Translations under genes and position numbers: made by a program
Notes under the pieces: generated by a model
The model's database searches: none
Told to the model about the DNA's origin: nothing
Seen by the model: the letters and a program-made list of their open reading frames with translations, nothing else
From: Kiloniellaceae bacterium
GTDB taxonomy: Bacteria; Pseudomonadota; Alphaproteobacteria; Kiloniellales; Kiloniellaceae
Length of the DNA: 64,000 nucleotides
NCBI GenBank assembly: GCA_021776195.1
Contig: JAJFGK010000111.1
Span: 1-64,000, forward strand
Reading direction: 5' to 3'
In this document: one piece after another, positions 28,141 to 36,342 of the stretch
Layout of the letters: every line of letters begins with the position of its first letter
Position numbering within the stretch: the first letter of the stretch is position 1

Positions 28141-29373
28141 TTGACCCAGACACCGCCCTCCACCGCCGGCGGCGACCGCAGGATTGGCTTCGTCGTGACC
28201 CTGGGCGCCCTGGCGGCGGTCTCGGCGACGGCGATCGATGTCATGATCCCGGCCCAGCCGACCATCGCCCGCGATTTCGGGGTCGAGGCCAGCGCGGGGG
28301 CGGCATTGGTTTCGGCCTACTTCCTGGGCTATGGACCGGGTCAGCTGTTCTGGGGGCCGGTCTCCGACCGCTTCGGGCGACTCGGGCCCCTGTCCATCGC
28401 CCTGGCTGGCTTCGTGATCGCCAGCCTGGGCTGCGCGCTCACCGACTCCTTCGACCTGCTGCTGATCCTGCGCGGCATCCAGGGCCTGCTCGGCGGCGCG
28501 GCGCCGGTCATCGCCCGGGCCATCGCCCGCGACCAGGGCCGCGAGCAGAGCGCGACCCTGCTGACCACCATGACCGTGATCCTCGGCGTCGCGCCGCTCT
28601 TGGCGCCATCGGTCGGCTCGGGACTGCTGGCGCTCTTCGACTGGCGGTCGATCTTCTATTTTCTGGTGCTCTTCGGCATCCTGACCGCCCTGGGCTCCTT
28701 CTTCTTTCTCGGCGAGACCGGATTCCAGAAGAACCTCGGGGCCCTGGCGCCCCGGATCTTCGCGCTCTCCGCCAGGACGCTGTTCCGGGCCCCGGATTTC
28801 CTCTTCGGAATCGCCATTTCGGCCACCGTCTTTTGCGGCTATTCGGCTTTCCTGGCCATGGGCGCGGCGGTCATGAACGCGGCTTTCGGTATTTCGCCGG
28901 AGGCCTTCGGGCCGGTATTCGGCCTGACCGCGATCGCCTTTTTGGTGGGCTCCTCCCTCGCGCGCTTCCTGGTCAGACGCTGGGGCCCGGAGCGGCTCTT
29001 GACCATTGGCGCGGGGATCGTCGGGCTGGTCGGCGGGCTGCAGCTTCTGGCCCTCGGCGCCAAGCCCGACCTCACGATCTACTGGGTGCTGCTCTGCGGC
29101 TACTTTCTGGCCATGGGCATGATCCTGCCCTGCGCCACCGCCAAGGCCCTGGGCCCGGCGGGCGGCATGGCCGGGGTCGCCTCGTCCTTCATCGGTGTGA
29201 TCCAGACCATCGCCGGCGCGCTCGGCTCGACCCTGGCGGCGACGGCGTTCCTCGGTGACAGCTATATGATGCTCAGCCTGGTGATGGCCCTGTCGGGTTT
29301 GCTCTGTCTCGTCGCCCGGCTGACGGCCTTGGCGTTTCAAGGCAGAGTGAAAGGCCTGGAGGAGGCGGAATGA
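28141..29373 (+). CDS. MFS efflux transporter, Bcr/CflA type
   Basis: A 410-aa, 12-TM major facilitator. The loop motif GPVSDRFGRLGPL is the MFS motif A between TM2 and TM3, and IMIPAQPTIARDFG-like residues in TM1 (DVMIPAQPTIARDFG) match the drug-resistance transporter group of Bcr/CflA. It should sit in the inner membrane and export small molecules. The start is a TTG at 28141; the next in-frame ATG is inside TM1, so the TTG is preferred. It is divergent from the Rieske oxygenase gene, and its stop overlaps the HutD-like gene start (ATGA). Confidence 0.88.
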   Translation: MTQTPPSTAGGDRRIGFVVTLGALAAVSATAIDVMIPAQPTIARDFGVEASAGAALVSAYFLGYGPGQLFWGPVSDRFGRLGPLSIALAGFVIASLGCALTDSFDLLLILRGIQGLLGGAAPVIARAIARDQGREQSATLLTTMTVILGVAPLLAPSVGSGLLALFDWRSIFYFLVLFGILTALGSFFFLGETGFQKNLGALAPRIFALSARTLFRAPDFLFGIAISATVFCGYSAFLAMGAAVMNAAFGISPEAFGPVFGLTAIAFLVGSSLARFLVRRWGPERLLTIGAGIVGLVGGLQLLALGAKPDLTIYWVLLCGYFLAMGMILPCATAKALGPAGGMAGVASSFIGVIQTIAGALGSTLAATAFLGDSYMMLSLVMALSGLLCLVARLTALAFQGRVKGLEEAE

Positions 29374-29987
29374 TCGAGATCACCCATCTGCGCGCCGATG
29401 ACTACCGCGCCATGCCTTGGAAGAACGGCAAGGGCACGACCACCGAACTGGCGGTCGGGTTGCCGGCCGGTGCCACCGACGGTGCCGCCGCGGGCTTCGA
29501 CTGGCGTCTCAGTCTGGCCGACGTGCCCGAAACCGGACCCTTCTCCGACTTCCCCGGGATCGACCGGACCATCATGATGGTCGAGGGCGCCGGCATGACC
29601 CTGGATTTCGCCGGTCACGGCCGGGCGGTGGTCGACCAGCCCTTTCAGCCGGTCGCCTTCAAGGGCGATTGGCCGACCCACTGCACGCTGCACGACGGCC
29701 CGATTCGCGATCTCAACGTGATGGCGGCCCGCGACCGGATGACCGCCGAGGTCGCGGTTCTGCATCTTGAGACAAGCCCGGCGCAGAGAACGCTGGGGGC
29801 CTCCACCCTGCTGTTCCATACCCTGGTGGGTACCGCCATGGTCGGTCTCGGCGAGGAAGACACCGCAATCGCCCTGGCCTTCCGCGAGACCCTGCGGGTC
29901 GAGGCCGATCCATCGGCGACCCTGGAACTGACGATCGGCGGGGCCGGTGCCGTCCTGCTCCTGGTCGCCCTGCGGCGCGTTTCCTAG
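29370..29987 (+). CDS. HutD/Ves-family cupin-like protein
   Basis: A 205-aa protein. The opening (DYRAMPWKNGKGTTTELAV) with the WKNGxGxTxE motif is diagnostic of the HutD/Ves family, and FDWRLSLADV plus FSDFPGIDRTIMMVEG are the following conserved blocks. The fold is a bicupin. HutD is linked to histidine utilisation in many bacteria, but its molecular role is unsettled, and no hut genes are in this window. The start overlaps the stop of the MFS gene (ATGA), suggesting coupled translation; the MFS protein and this one may work on the same compound (inference). Confidence 0.88.
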   Translation: MIEITHLRADDYRAMPWKNGKGTTTELAVGLPAGATDGAAAGFDWRLSLADVPETGPFSDFPGIDRTIMMVEGAGMTLDFAGHGRAVVDQPFQPVAFKGDWPTHCTLHDGPIRDLNVMAARDRMTAEVAVLHLETSPAQRTLGASTLLFHTLVGTAMVGLGEEDTAIALAFRETLRVEADPSATLELTIGGAGAVLLLVALRRVS

Positions 29988-30297
29988 AATCTAGAGTGCC
30001 GCGGTTGAATTTTCGGCGCCGCGGATTAGAATGCCCCCACTGACCCGGCTGCGGGTGATTGAACCCGAACCTGAAGGAGGGCTGCGTGATAGTAAGAGCC
30101 GATCACCATCGTACGCATGGCCCTGTCTTGGCCCTGCATCACCACGTGTTGCAGGGCTGACCAAGGCGAAACATCCCTCATCCGACGTTTCCTCGATTGG
30201 TCTGTCCTGTTCGTGCCCTGGCCCGAGAGCGCTCGCCATGGCATCGCATGCTCCTCGCTCCGGACCCGATCCGTGAGCCAAGATCATCGAGACGCAG
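29988..30297. other. Structured non-coding leader or intergenic region upstream of the ABC-F gene
   Basis: 310 bases without a recognisable gene. A perfect 8-base-pair hairpin, GCCCTGCA/TGCAGGGC, lies at 30131-30157 and can be extended by CTTG/CAAG with a bulge. A second small hairpin, CGGGT/ACCCG, lies at 30052-30067; read on the minus strand it is CGGGT-TTCAATC-ACCCG, a tRNA-like T-arm shape, but no tRNA or tmRNA body fits around it. A 30-codon frame on the minus strand (starting MRTMVIGSYYH) covers part of it. ABC-F genes are sometimes preceded by regulatory leaders, so an attenuator is a possibility. Confidence 0.4.
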
Positions 30298-31821
30298 ATG
30301 TCCCTTCTCTCCTTGAAAGACGCGGCCTTCGTGGCCCGCACGCCCCTCTTCCAAAATCTGACCCTGTCCCTCGGCCCGGGCGACCGCCTGGGCATAGTGG
30401 CGCAGAACGGCGCCGGCAAGACCACCCTGCTGCGCTGTCTCGCCGGCGAACTCGACCTCAGCCATGGCGATGTCGTCCGGGCGCGCGGCACGGCCATCGG
30501 ATTTGTGCCGCAGGACGTGGCGCCGGAACTGCTGGATCTGACCTTTCGCGCCGCCGTGCTGGGCGCCCTGCCCGAGGAGCTGCGGGAAAGCGATAGCTGG
30601 CGGGTCGATGTGGTGCTGGACTCGCTCTCCGCCCCCCAGGATCTGCAGGAGGTGCGGGTTTCCGCCCTGAGCGGCGGCTGGCAGCGGCTCATGCTGTTGG
30701 CGCGGGTCTGGGTGACCGACCCCGACGCACTGCTCATGGACGAGCCGACCAACTACCTGGACCTGGAGAAGATCCTGCTGCTCGAGACCTGGCTGGCCAC
30801 CTGGGCGCGCGATGTGCCGGTGATCATCGCCAGCCATGACCGGGGGTTCCTCGATGCGGTGACCAATCGGACCTTGTTTCTGCGGCCCGAGACGTCGCGG
30901 CTCTATTCGCTGCCCTACAGCCGTGCGCGCGACGAACTGGCCCATCGGGATGCGGCCGACGCGGCGGAAAAGGACCGCGATCTGAAGGCGGCAAAGCAGT
31001 TGCGGCGGCAGTCCGCCAAGTTGAAGAACATCGGCATCAATTCGGGCAGCGACCTTCTGCAGAAAAAGCAAAAGCAACTGCGCGAAAGGGCCGAGAAGAT
31101 CGAAGAGGGGGTGTCGGCGCTGCACAGCGAACGGGCCGGCGAGATCCGGCTGGCGAACCGCGGCACCCATGCGAAACTGCTGATCCGGATCGAGGACCTG
31201 TCGGTGGCCACGCCCGACGGTCGTCTGCTGTTCAAGGTGCCGAAGCTGGAGGTCTACAAGGGCGACCGCATCGTCGTTCTGGGGCGCAACGGGACGGGCA
31301 AATCGACCCTGGTGCGCCTGCTGCGCGACGCCTTGGCCGGCGAGGGCGCGGTGCCGGGCATCAAGGCCACGCCTACCCTGGCCATGGGCTACATGGATCA
31401 GGCCCTGTCGGACGTGCCGCTGGCGCGCACCCCTTTCGAATTCGTGGCCGAGCAAGGACAGGGGCTGGGCGACGCGCGTTGCCGGTCGACCCTGGCCACG
31501 GCGGGGATCGCCTTCGAGGCGCAGAGTCGCCCCATCGCGGAGCTGTCATTCGGTCAAAAATCCCGCCTCGCACTGCTGGCGCTGCGCTTTGCGGCGCCGA
31601 ACTTCTACCTGCTGGACGAACCGACCAACCACGTGGATATCGCCGGTCAGGAGGCGCTGGCCGAGGAGATCAGGGCACAGGAAGCCTGCTGCGTGCTGGT
31701 GTCCCATGACCGGGCCTTCGTGCGCGACGTGGGAACCCGCTTCTGGGTGGTTGAGCGCAAGAGACTGGAGGAGTGCGAGTCACCCGAGCCCTATTTCGCC
31801 ACCCTGTCCCAGGAGCCGTGA
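30298..31821 (+). CDS. ABC-F family ATPase (Uup-like)
   Basis: A 507-aa soluble protein with two ABC nucleotide-binding domains and no membrane segments. The first has Walker A GIVAQNGAGKTTL and signature LSGGWQRLMLLARV, with Walker B LLMDEPTNYLD. A long charged linker (about residues 215-300, rich in Lys and Arg) follows. The second has Walker A VLGRNGTGKSTL, signature LSFGQKSRLALLAL and Walker B LLDEPTNHVD. ABC-F proteins act on the ribosome or on translation; Uup has also been linked to DNA transactions. Without a C-terminal coiled coil it is not a full Uup. Resistance function is not implied by sequence alone. Confidence 0.9.
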   Translation: MSLLSLKDAAFVARTPLFQNLTLSLGPGDRLGIVAQNGAGKTTLLRCLAGELDLSHGDVVRARGTAIGFVPQDVAPELLDLTFRAAVLGALPEELRESDSWRVDVVLDSLSAPQDLQEVRVSALSGGWQRLMLLARVWVTDPDALLMDEPTNYLDLEKILLLETWLATWARDVPVIIASHDRGFLDAVTNRTLFLRPETSRLYSLPYSRARDELAHRDAADAAEKDRDLKAAKQLRRQSAKLKNIGINSGSDLLQKKQKQLRERAEKIEEGVSALHSERAGEIRLANRGTHAKLLIRIEDLSVATPDGRLLFKVPKLEVYKGDRIVVLGRNGTGKSTLVRLLRDALAGEGAVPGIKATPTLAMGYMDQALSDVPLARTPFEFVAEQGQGLGDARCRSTLATAGIAFEAQSRPIAELSFGQKSRLALLALRFAAPNFYLLDEPTNHVDIAGQEALAEEIRAQEACCVLVSHDRAFVRDVGTRFWVVERKRLEECESPEPYFATLSQEP

Positions 31822-31915
31822 CGCCGCGGTTTCGAGTTCACGCTTTTCGGCCTCTGCCGAAGGCCCTACCATTCAAGGTTCAGGGGTTCTGTCGCGGCGG
31901 ATTACGGGGGCGGGA

Positions 31916-32935
31916 ATGACGACCCAGGATTACCAGGTCTTCGAGCTGGAGAACTTCTCGCTCCAGAGAGGGATGACCCTGCCGCGCGCCAGGCTCGCCT
32001 ACCAGACTTACGGCCGGCTCGCCGGCGACAAATCCAATGTCGTTTTGTATCCGACCTCCTATGGCGCCCAGCACCTCGATACTGAATGGCTGATCGGGCC
32101 GGGCCGGGTGCTCGACCCGGACGACTGGTTCATCGTCATTCCCAACATGTTCGCCAACGGCTTGTCGAGTTCGCCCTCCAACCTGACGGCGCCCTTCGGG
32201 CCGGGCCGTTTTCCAGCCTTCACCCACTGGGACAATGTCCAGGCGCAAAGACGCCTTCTGGCCGAGGTCTTCGGGGTCGAGCGGCTGGCGCTGGTTTACG
32301 GATGGTCCATGGGCGCGCAGCAGGCGCTCCATTGGGGCGCCATCTTTCCCGACCAGGTCGAGCGGATCTGCGCCGTCTGCGGCTCGGCCCGCACCTCGAT
32401 CCACAACAAGGTGTTTCTCGAAGGCGTGCGCGCGGTACTGACCGGCGATCCCAATTGGCGCGGCGACCACTTTGCTGGCCATCCGGTGCAAGGTCTGCGC
32501 GGCATGGGGCGGGTCTACGCCGGCTGGGCCCTGTCCCAGGCCTTCTACCGGGAAAAGCTCCACGAGACGGTGGGCTACAGTTCGTTGGAGGATTTTTTGG
32601 TGCGGTCCTGGGAGGCCGGCTTCCTGCGCCGGGACGCCCATGACCTGCTGGCGAGCCTGGAGACGTGGCTCGCGTCGGACATTTCCGACAACGAGATTTT
32701 TCAAGGCGATCTGGCAGCCGCGCTCGGGGCCATCACGGCGCGCGCCCTGGTCATGCCTTCGCGCACGGACCTCTATTTCACACCCGAGGACAGCGAGATC
32801 GAAACCGCCCAGATGCCCAACGCCGAGTTCCGTCCGATCGAATCGATCTGGGGCCACCGGGCCGGCAATCCGCTGCTCAATCCCGCGGACGAGGCGGTCT
32901 TGCGCCAGGCCGTCGCGGACCTGTTGGCCGATTGA
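31916..32935 (+). CDS. Alpha/beta hydrolase of the homoserine O-acetyltransferase-like family
   Basis: A 339-aa protein with a complete catalytic triad: Ser131 in VYGWSMGAQQA, Asp285 in SRTDLYFTPED and His314 in IWGHRAGNP. The N-terminal block (ARLAYQTYGRLAGDKSNVVLYPTSYG) is that of MetX-type acyltransferases, but true MetX proteins carry a different nucleophile context (GGSMGGMQ), so this is probably a paralogue with an unknown ester or acyl substrate. The start at 31916 gives the MTTQDYQVFELENF N-terminus expected of the family; the open frame upstream overlaps the ABC-F gene. It stands between the ABC-F and Rrf2 genes with no evident operon partner. Confidence 0.82.
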   Translation: MTTQDYQVFELENFSLQRGMTLPRARLAYQTYGRLAGDKSNVVLYPTSYGAQHLDTEWLIGPGRVLDPDDWFIVIPNMFANGLSSSPSNLTAPFGPGRFPAFTHWDNVQAQRRLLAEVFGVERLALVYGWSMGAQQALHWGAIFPDQVERICAVCGSARTSIHNKVFLEGVRAVLTGDPNWRGDHFAGHPVQGLRGMGRVYAGWALSQAFYREKLHETVGYSSLEDFLVRSWEAGFLRRDAHDLLASLETWLASDISDNEIFQGDLAAALGAITARALVMPSRTDLYFTPEDSEIETAQMPNAEFRPIESIWGHRAGNPLLNPADEAVLRQAVADLLAD

Positions 32936-32981
32936 TCCCTCGCATCGAACCGGAAGTCTATCCTGGCCTGTTCGGCTGCTC

Positions 32982-33011
32982 TTGACTCGCTCTTCTTCCT
33001 TCTTACATTAT
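32982..33011 (+). promoter_or_regulatory. Sigma70-type promoter of the Rrf2 - FAD oxidoreductase operon
   Basis: TTGACT (32982-32987), an 18-base spacer, then CATTAT (33006-33011). The expected transcription start is near 33018, leaving a leader of about 20 bases with CGGAG before the ATG at 33040. The -10 hexamer overlaps the left arm of the palindrome at 33007-33041, so binding there would block transcription. Confidence 0.65.
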
Positions 33012-33041
33012 AACTACGAACATATTAGTCGGAGTTATAAT
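33007..33041. promoter_or_regulatory. Palindromic operator overlapping the -10 and start codon of the Rrf2 gene
   Basis: A 35-base imperfect palindrome with perfect 9-base arms ATTATAACT and AGTTATAAT, extended by a matching CGA/TCG after one mismatch. It is strikingly AT-rich in a GC-rich genome and covers the -10 element, the ribosome binding site and the first bases of the ATG. This is the position expected for autorepression by an Rrf2-family dimer such as the protein encoded immediately downstream. Confidence 0.7.
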
Positions 33042-33588
33042 GGCCCACTTTGGAAGCGGCACCGAATACGCCCTCCACTGCCTGCTCTACCTGGTGGGGC
33101 GGGACGCGGCGCCCGCACCCAGCACCCGCGACCTGGCCGAGTTCCAGGGGGTCTCCGTCAGCTTTGTCGCCAAGCTTTTCACCAGGCTGGAGAAGGCCGG
33201 ACTGGTCAAAGCGGGTGAGGGGGTGCGCGGCGGCTTTCGCCTGGCCCGGCCGGCCGAGCGGATCACGGTGCTTCAGGTGGTGGACGCGGTGGAAGGCCGC
33301 AAGCCGCTGTTCGACTGCAAGGAGATCCGCGCCAACTGCGTGCTCTTTCAGAAGACCACGCCGCCGGCTGCCGCGACCCGCGGCCTCTGTGGCATCCACG
33401 CGGTGATGCTGCAGGCGGAGCAGGAGATGCGCCGGGCTCTGGCCGAACACTCCCTGGCCGATATCGCCGCCGGCGTCGCCGGCAAGGTCCCGGCCCGGTT
33501 CCGCCAGGCCACCAGCGACTGGTTCACCGCCCGCGCCGGCGCCCGTTCGCCCGGGCGCCGGCCGACAGCGAAAAAGGAGGAAGCCTAG
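33040..33588 (+). CDS. Rrf2-family transcriptional regulator
   Basis: A 182-aa regulator with an N-terminal winged helix (EYALHCLLYLVGRDAA, then VSVSFVAKLFTRLEKAGLVKAGEGVRGGFRLARP). Three cysteines follow (DCKEIRANC and GLCGIH), spaced in a way compatible with an Fe-S cluster or thiol redox sensing as in IscR/NsrR/RsrR, although the spacing is not that of IscR. It probably represses its own operon through the palindrome over its start, relieved by oxidant, NO or another redox signal (inference). Its stop is adjacent to the start of the FAD oxidoreductase gene, which is then the likely regulated target. Confidence 0.9.
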   Translation: MAHFGSGTEYALHCLLYLVGRDAAPAPSTRDLAEFQGVSVSFVAKLFTRLEKAGLVKAGEGVRGGFRLARPAERITVLQVVDAVEGRKPLFDCKEIRANCVLFQKTTPPAAATRGLCGIHAVMLQAEQEMRRALAEHSLADIAAGVAGKVPARFRQATSDWFTARAGARSPGRRPTAKKEEA

Positions 33589-34779
33589 ATGTCCGGTCTG
33601 TTGATTCTGGGGGGTGGTTTCGCGGGTCTCTGGGCGGCGCTGGTCGCCCGGCGCCAGGCGGTCGATCAGGGCCGCGACCTAGCCATCACCCTGGTATCCA
33701 GGGACGCATTTCTGACCCTGCGGCCGCGGCTCCACGAGCCCGATCCGGAAAGCTTCAGGGTGCCCCTGCGGCCGATTCTCGAGCCCGTCGATGTCGCCTT
33801 CGTCGAGGACGAGGTCACGGACTTGGACACGGCCGGCCGTCGGGTGACACTGGCTACTGGCGACCCCCTGGCCTACGACCGCCTGGTGCTGGCCACCGGC
33901 AGCCTGCTCGCGCCCCTGCCGGTGCCGGGCGCGCGAGACGCCTTCGATATCGACAGTTGGGCGGCGGCCATGAAGGTCGACCGCCACCTGAGGGCGGTCA
34001 TGCCGGACCTGGAAAGCCCGGTTGTCGCCATCGTCGGCGCCGGCTTCACCGGCATCGAGATGGCCATGGAAATGTGTGGCCGGATCGAGGCGGTAAGCGA
34101 CCGGGCAACGGCGGAGGCCGCCCGTATCGTGCTGCTGGACCGCGCCGAGGTGGTCGGGCCGGAGCTCGGCGCCAATCCCCGGCCGGTGATCGAGGCGGCC
34201 CTGGAAAGCGCCAGGGTCGAGGTCAGGTTGGGGGTCGAGGTCGAGGCCATCGACAAGGCCGGGCTGACCCTGGCCGGCGGCGAGCGCATCCCAGCCGACA
34301 TGGTCATCGTCTCCAGCGGCATGATGGCCAGCCCCCTGACCCAACGGATTGCCGCGGCGCGCGACGAGTCCGGCCGCCTCATGGTGACACCCGATCTTCG
34401 GGTGGAGGGCTTCCCCGATGTGTTCGCCACCGGCGATGTCGCCCATGCGGCGGTCGACGATGCCGGCCATGTGGCCATGATGTCCTGCCAGCATGCCCTG
34501 ACCATGGGCCGCTTCGCCGGTTACAACGCCGCCTGCGATCTCCTGGGTCTCGACACCACGCCCTACCGCCAGGAGCGCTATGTGAACTGTCTCGATCTGG
34601 GCAGCGCCGGGGCCGTCGCCACCAGCGGCTGGGAGCGGGTGGTGGAAAAGACCGGCGCCGAGGCCAAGAAGATCAAGCAGACCATCAATGGCGAGATCAT
34701 CTACCCGCCCAGCGGCAGCCGCGATGAGATCCTGGCCGCGTCGACCCTGGTGCCGGCGCATCACTCGCAAGAGCGTTGA
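33589..34779 (+). CDS. NAD(P)/FAD-dependent oxidoreductase (NDH-2-like)
   Basis: A 396-aa two-dinucleotide-binding-domain flavoprotein. The N-terminal GxGxxG for FAD is LILGGGFAGLWAA; the second, for NAD(P)H, is AIVGAGFTGIEMAMEM near residue 148. The ATGS motif (LVLATGSLLAPLP) and the C-terminal DVFATGDVAHA motif are conserved in NDH-2 and related reductases. It begins right after the Rrf2 regulator stop, so the two form an operon controlled by the palindrome at 33007-33041. Electron acceptor unknown: quinone, ferredoxin or a small redox compound are possible. It lacks an obvious C-terminal membrane helix. Confidence 0.88.
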   Translation: MSGLLILGGGFAGLWAALVARRQAVDQGRDLAITLVSRDAFLTLRPRLHEPDPESFRVPLRPILEPVDVAFVEDEVTDLDTAGRRVTLATGDPLAYDRLVLATGSLLAPLPVPGARDAFDIDSWAAAMKVDRHLRAVMPDLESPVVAIVGAGFTGIEMAMEMCGRIEAVSDRATAEAARIVLLDRAEVVGPELGANPRPVIEAALESARVEVRLGVEVEAIDKAGLTLAGGERIPADMVIVSSGMMASPLTQRIAAARDESGRLMVTPDLRVEGFPDVFATGDVAHAAVDDAGHVAMMSCQHALTMGRFAGYNAACDLLGLDTTPYRQERYVNCLDLGSAGAVATSGWERVVEKTGAEAKKIKQTINGEIIYPPSGSRDEILAASTLVPAHHSQER

Positions 34780-34864
34780 GGCTCGGGTCCCCGAGCGACT
34801 CTTATGGGCCCCCTTGGTTCATCTGCGATATGGATTGTCCCCTACGTAGCTGCTATCCAGGGTC

Positions 34865-35254
34865 ATGGTCGCAAAGCCGATAATTCCCCAGGACATGGGC
34901 TCCTACTATGACGACTGGCGCATGTCGCCGGGGCTGGCGTGTCACGGGTTCGTTTTCTTCACCGGTTTGACTGGCGTCGCGCCGAACGGTGATCTTTCAA
35001 GCGATCCCGAGCAGCAGATCCGGCAGGCTTTCTCCCAGGTCGTCAGCGTGCTGGAGGCCGGCGGTCTGGACTTCGGTCACGTGGTCGAGATGACCACCTA
35101 CCATATCGGCCTCAGGGATCATCTCGATCTCTTCAAGTCCATACGCGCGGAGTATGTAAGGAAGCCCTATCCAGCCTGGACGGCGATTGAAGTCGCCGGG
35201 TTCGTGTCGGAGGGCACCATCGTCGAAATCCGGGTCATCGCGCGAAGGGACTAG
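34865..35254 (+). CDS. Rid-family (YjgF/UK114) protein without the catalytic Arg
   Basis: A 129-aa single-domain Rid protein with the family strands (FVFFTGLTGVAPNGD, DFGHVVEMTTYHIGL and TIVEIRVIARRD). RidA hydrolyses reactive enamines/imines using an Arg (R105 in E. coli, in PARSCVEV). Here the aligned stretch is PAWTAIEV, so the Arg is Trp; the protein is therefore not a standard RidA deaminase and belongs to another Rid subgroup of unproven activity. It precedes a PhyH oxygenase by 17 bases, probably one transcript. Confidence 0.88.
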   Translation: MVAKPIIPQDMGSYYDDWRMSPGLACHGFVFFTGLTGVAPNGDLSSDPEQQIRQAFSQVVSVLEAGGLDFGHVVEMTTYHIGLRDHLDLFKSIRAEYVRKPYPAWTAIEVAGFVSEGTIVEIRVIARRD

Positions 35255-35271
35255 GACCGGCGGGGAGCAAG

Positions 35272-36084
35272 ATGAACAGACATCCTCTTCAGGAAATCGA
35301 CGCGGACGATTGCGACGCCTACGAGCGCGACGGCGTCGTCTGCCTGCGCGGTCGGTTCGACCGGGACTGGATCGCCTTCATGCAGGAATGGGTCGAGCGG
35401 GCCATGGCGGCGCCGGGACCCTCTGGCGAGGTCTATGGCACGAACGAGAGCGGCGGCCGGTTCTTCGGCGACCTCGACATCGCGCGGCGGCACGAGGGAT
35501 TTCGCAAGTTTGTCCAGGACTCCCCCGCGGCCGAGATCGCCGGACGGATCATGCGCTCGGCCAAGGTCAATTTCTTCTACGACCAACTGCTGGTGAAGGA
35601 GCCCGGCACCGGCGAGCGCACGCCCTGGCACCAGGACCAGCCCTACTGGGCGGTCTCCGGCAAACAGATCTGCTCGATCTGGCTGCCCTTCGATCCAATA
35701 CCCGAAGAGACCTGCGTCGAGTACCTCGCCGGGTCCCACAACTGGCCCGAGTTCAGCCCCTACCACTTTAACGACGGCTCGCCCTATGAAGGCACCGGCC
35801 TGCCCGCGCTGCCCGATATCGAGGCGGAGCGCGACCGCCACCGCATCTTGCGCTTTGCCCTGGAGCCCGGTGATTGTCTCGTGTTCCAGGCCATGATCGT
35901 CCACGGTGCCCCGGGCAACCGCCAGGCCCAGCGGCGGCGCGCCCTGGCGACGCGCTGGACCGGCGACGACGCGCGCTACTGCATCCGCCCCGGCGAGATG
36001 GCCATCCCGACCCGGGACCCGGGCCTCGAACACGGCGACCTCATGGACTGCGCCGATTTCCCGGTTGTCTGGAGCGCCGCCTAG
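35272..36084 (+). CDS. Phytanoyl-CoA-dioxygenase-family (PhyH) 2OG-Fe(II) oxygenase
   Basis: A 270-aa oxygenase. The iron ligands are His120 and Asp122 in PWHQDQPYW, with the distal His211 in MIVHGAPGN; Arg in NRQAQRRR just after is the expected 2-oxoglutarate anchor. The family hydroxylates a range of small molecules and is not limited to phytanoyl-CoA, so the substrate is unknown. It follows the Rid gene by 17 bases and ends just before a dispersed repeat. A second PhyH enzyme is at 58216-59079. Confidence 0.9.
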   Translation: MNRHPLQEIDADDCDAYERDGVVCLRGRFDRDWIAFMQEWVERAMAAPGPSGEVYGTNESGGRFFGDLDIARRHEGFRKFVQDSPAAEIAGRIMRSAKVNFFYDQLLVKEPGTGERTPWHQDQPYWAVSGKQICSIWLPFDPIPEETCVEYLAGSHNWPEFSPYHFNDGSPYEGTGLPALPDIEAERDRHRILRFALEPGDCLVFQAMIVHGAPGNRQAQRRRALATRWTGDDARYCIRPGEMAIPTRDPGLEHGDLMDCADFPVVWSAA

Positions 36085-36141
36085 CGACCGGACCCTTGGC
36101 GATGTTTGGCCGACAAGCAGCATGACGCGCCGCCGACGCGG

Positions 36142-36302
36142 GTCATTCCGGAACCCGCTTCGGCCCAAATCTTCGATTTGGCAGGCGAAGCGAGCTATCC
36201 GGAATCTCGGGCGGACGCCTGACCTCAATCCCACCGAGATCCCGGCTCGCTGACTTTCCTTTCCACATCGTCGGTCTGGAGGAAAGTCGCGTCCGGGATG
36301 AC
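36142..36302 (+). repeat. Dispersed palindromic repeat, copy A
   Basis: 161 bases bounded by GTCATTCCGGA and GTCCGGGATGAC. It contains nested hairpins, for example CCAAATC-TTC-GATTTGG at 36165-36181. The repeat at 48641-48803 is the same sequence on the opposite strand with roughly 10 percent differences by eye. It lies between convergent genes and has no coding capacity, in keeping with a small non-autonomous (MITE/REP-like) element. Confidence 0.85.
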
Positions 36303-36342
36303 CGGCTCTTGCGGTCGGTCCGACCTCGGCAGGTCGCTTGCC

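Noticed and set aside
30040..30090. Possible tRNA or tmRNA because of a T-arm-like TTCAATC loop
   Set aside because: Only the T-arm shape fits; I could not find an acceptor stem, D-arm or anticodon arm around it.
30026..30244. Minus-strand frame between HutD and ABC-F genes, with a 30-codon tail MRTMVIGSYYH
   Set aside because: No promoter, no recognisable family, and overlap with a hairpin-rich region; I mention it only as a possible small frame.
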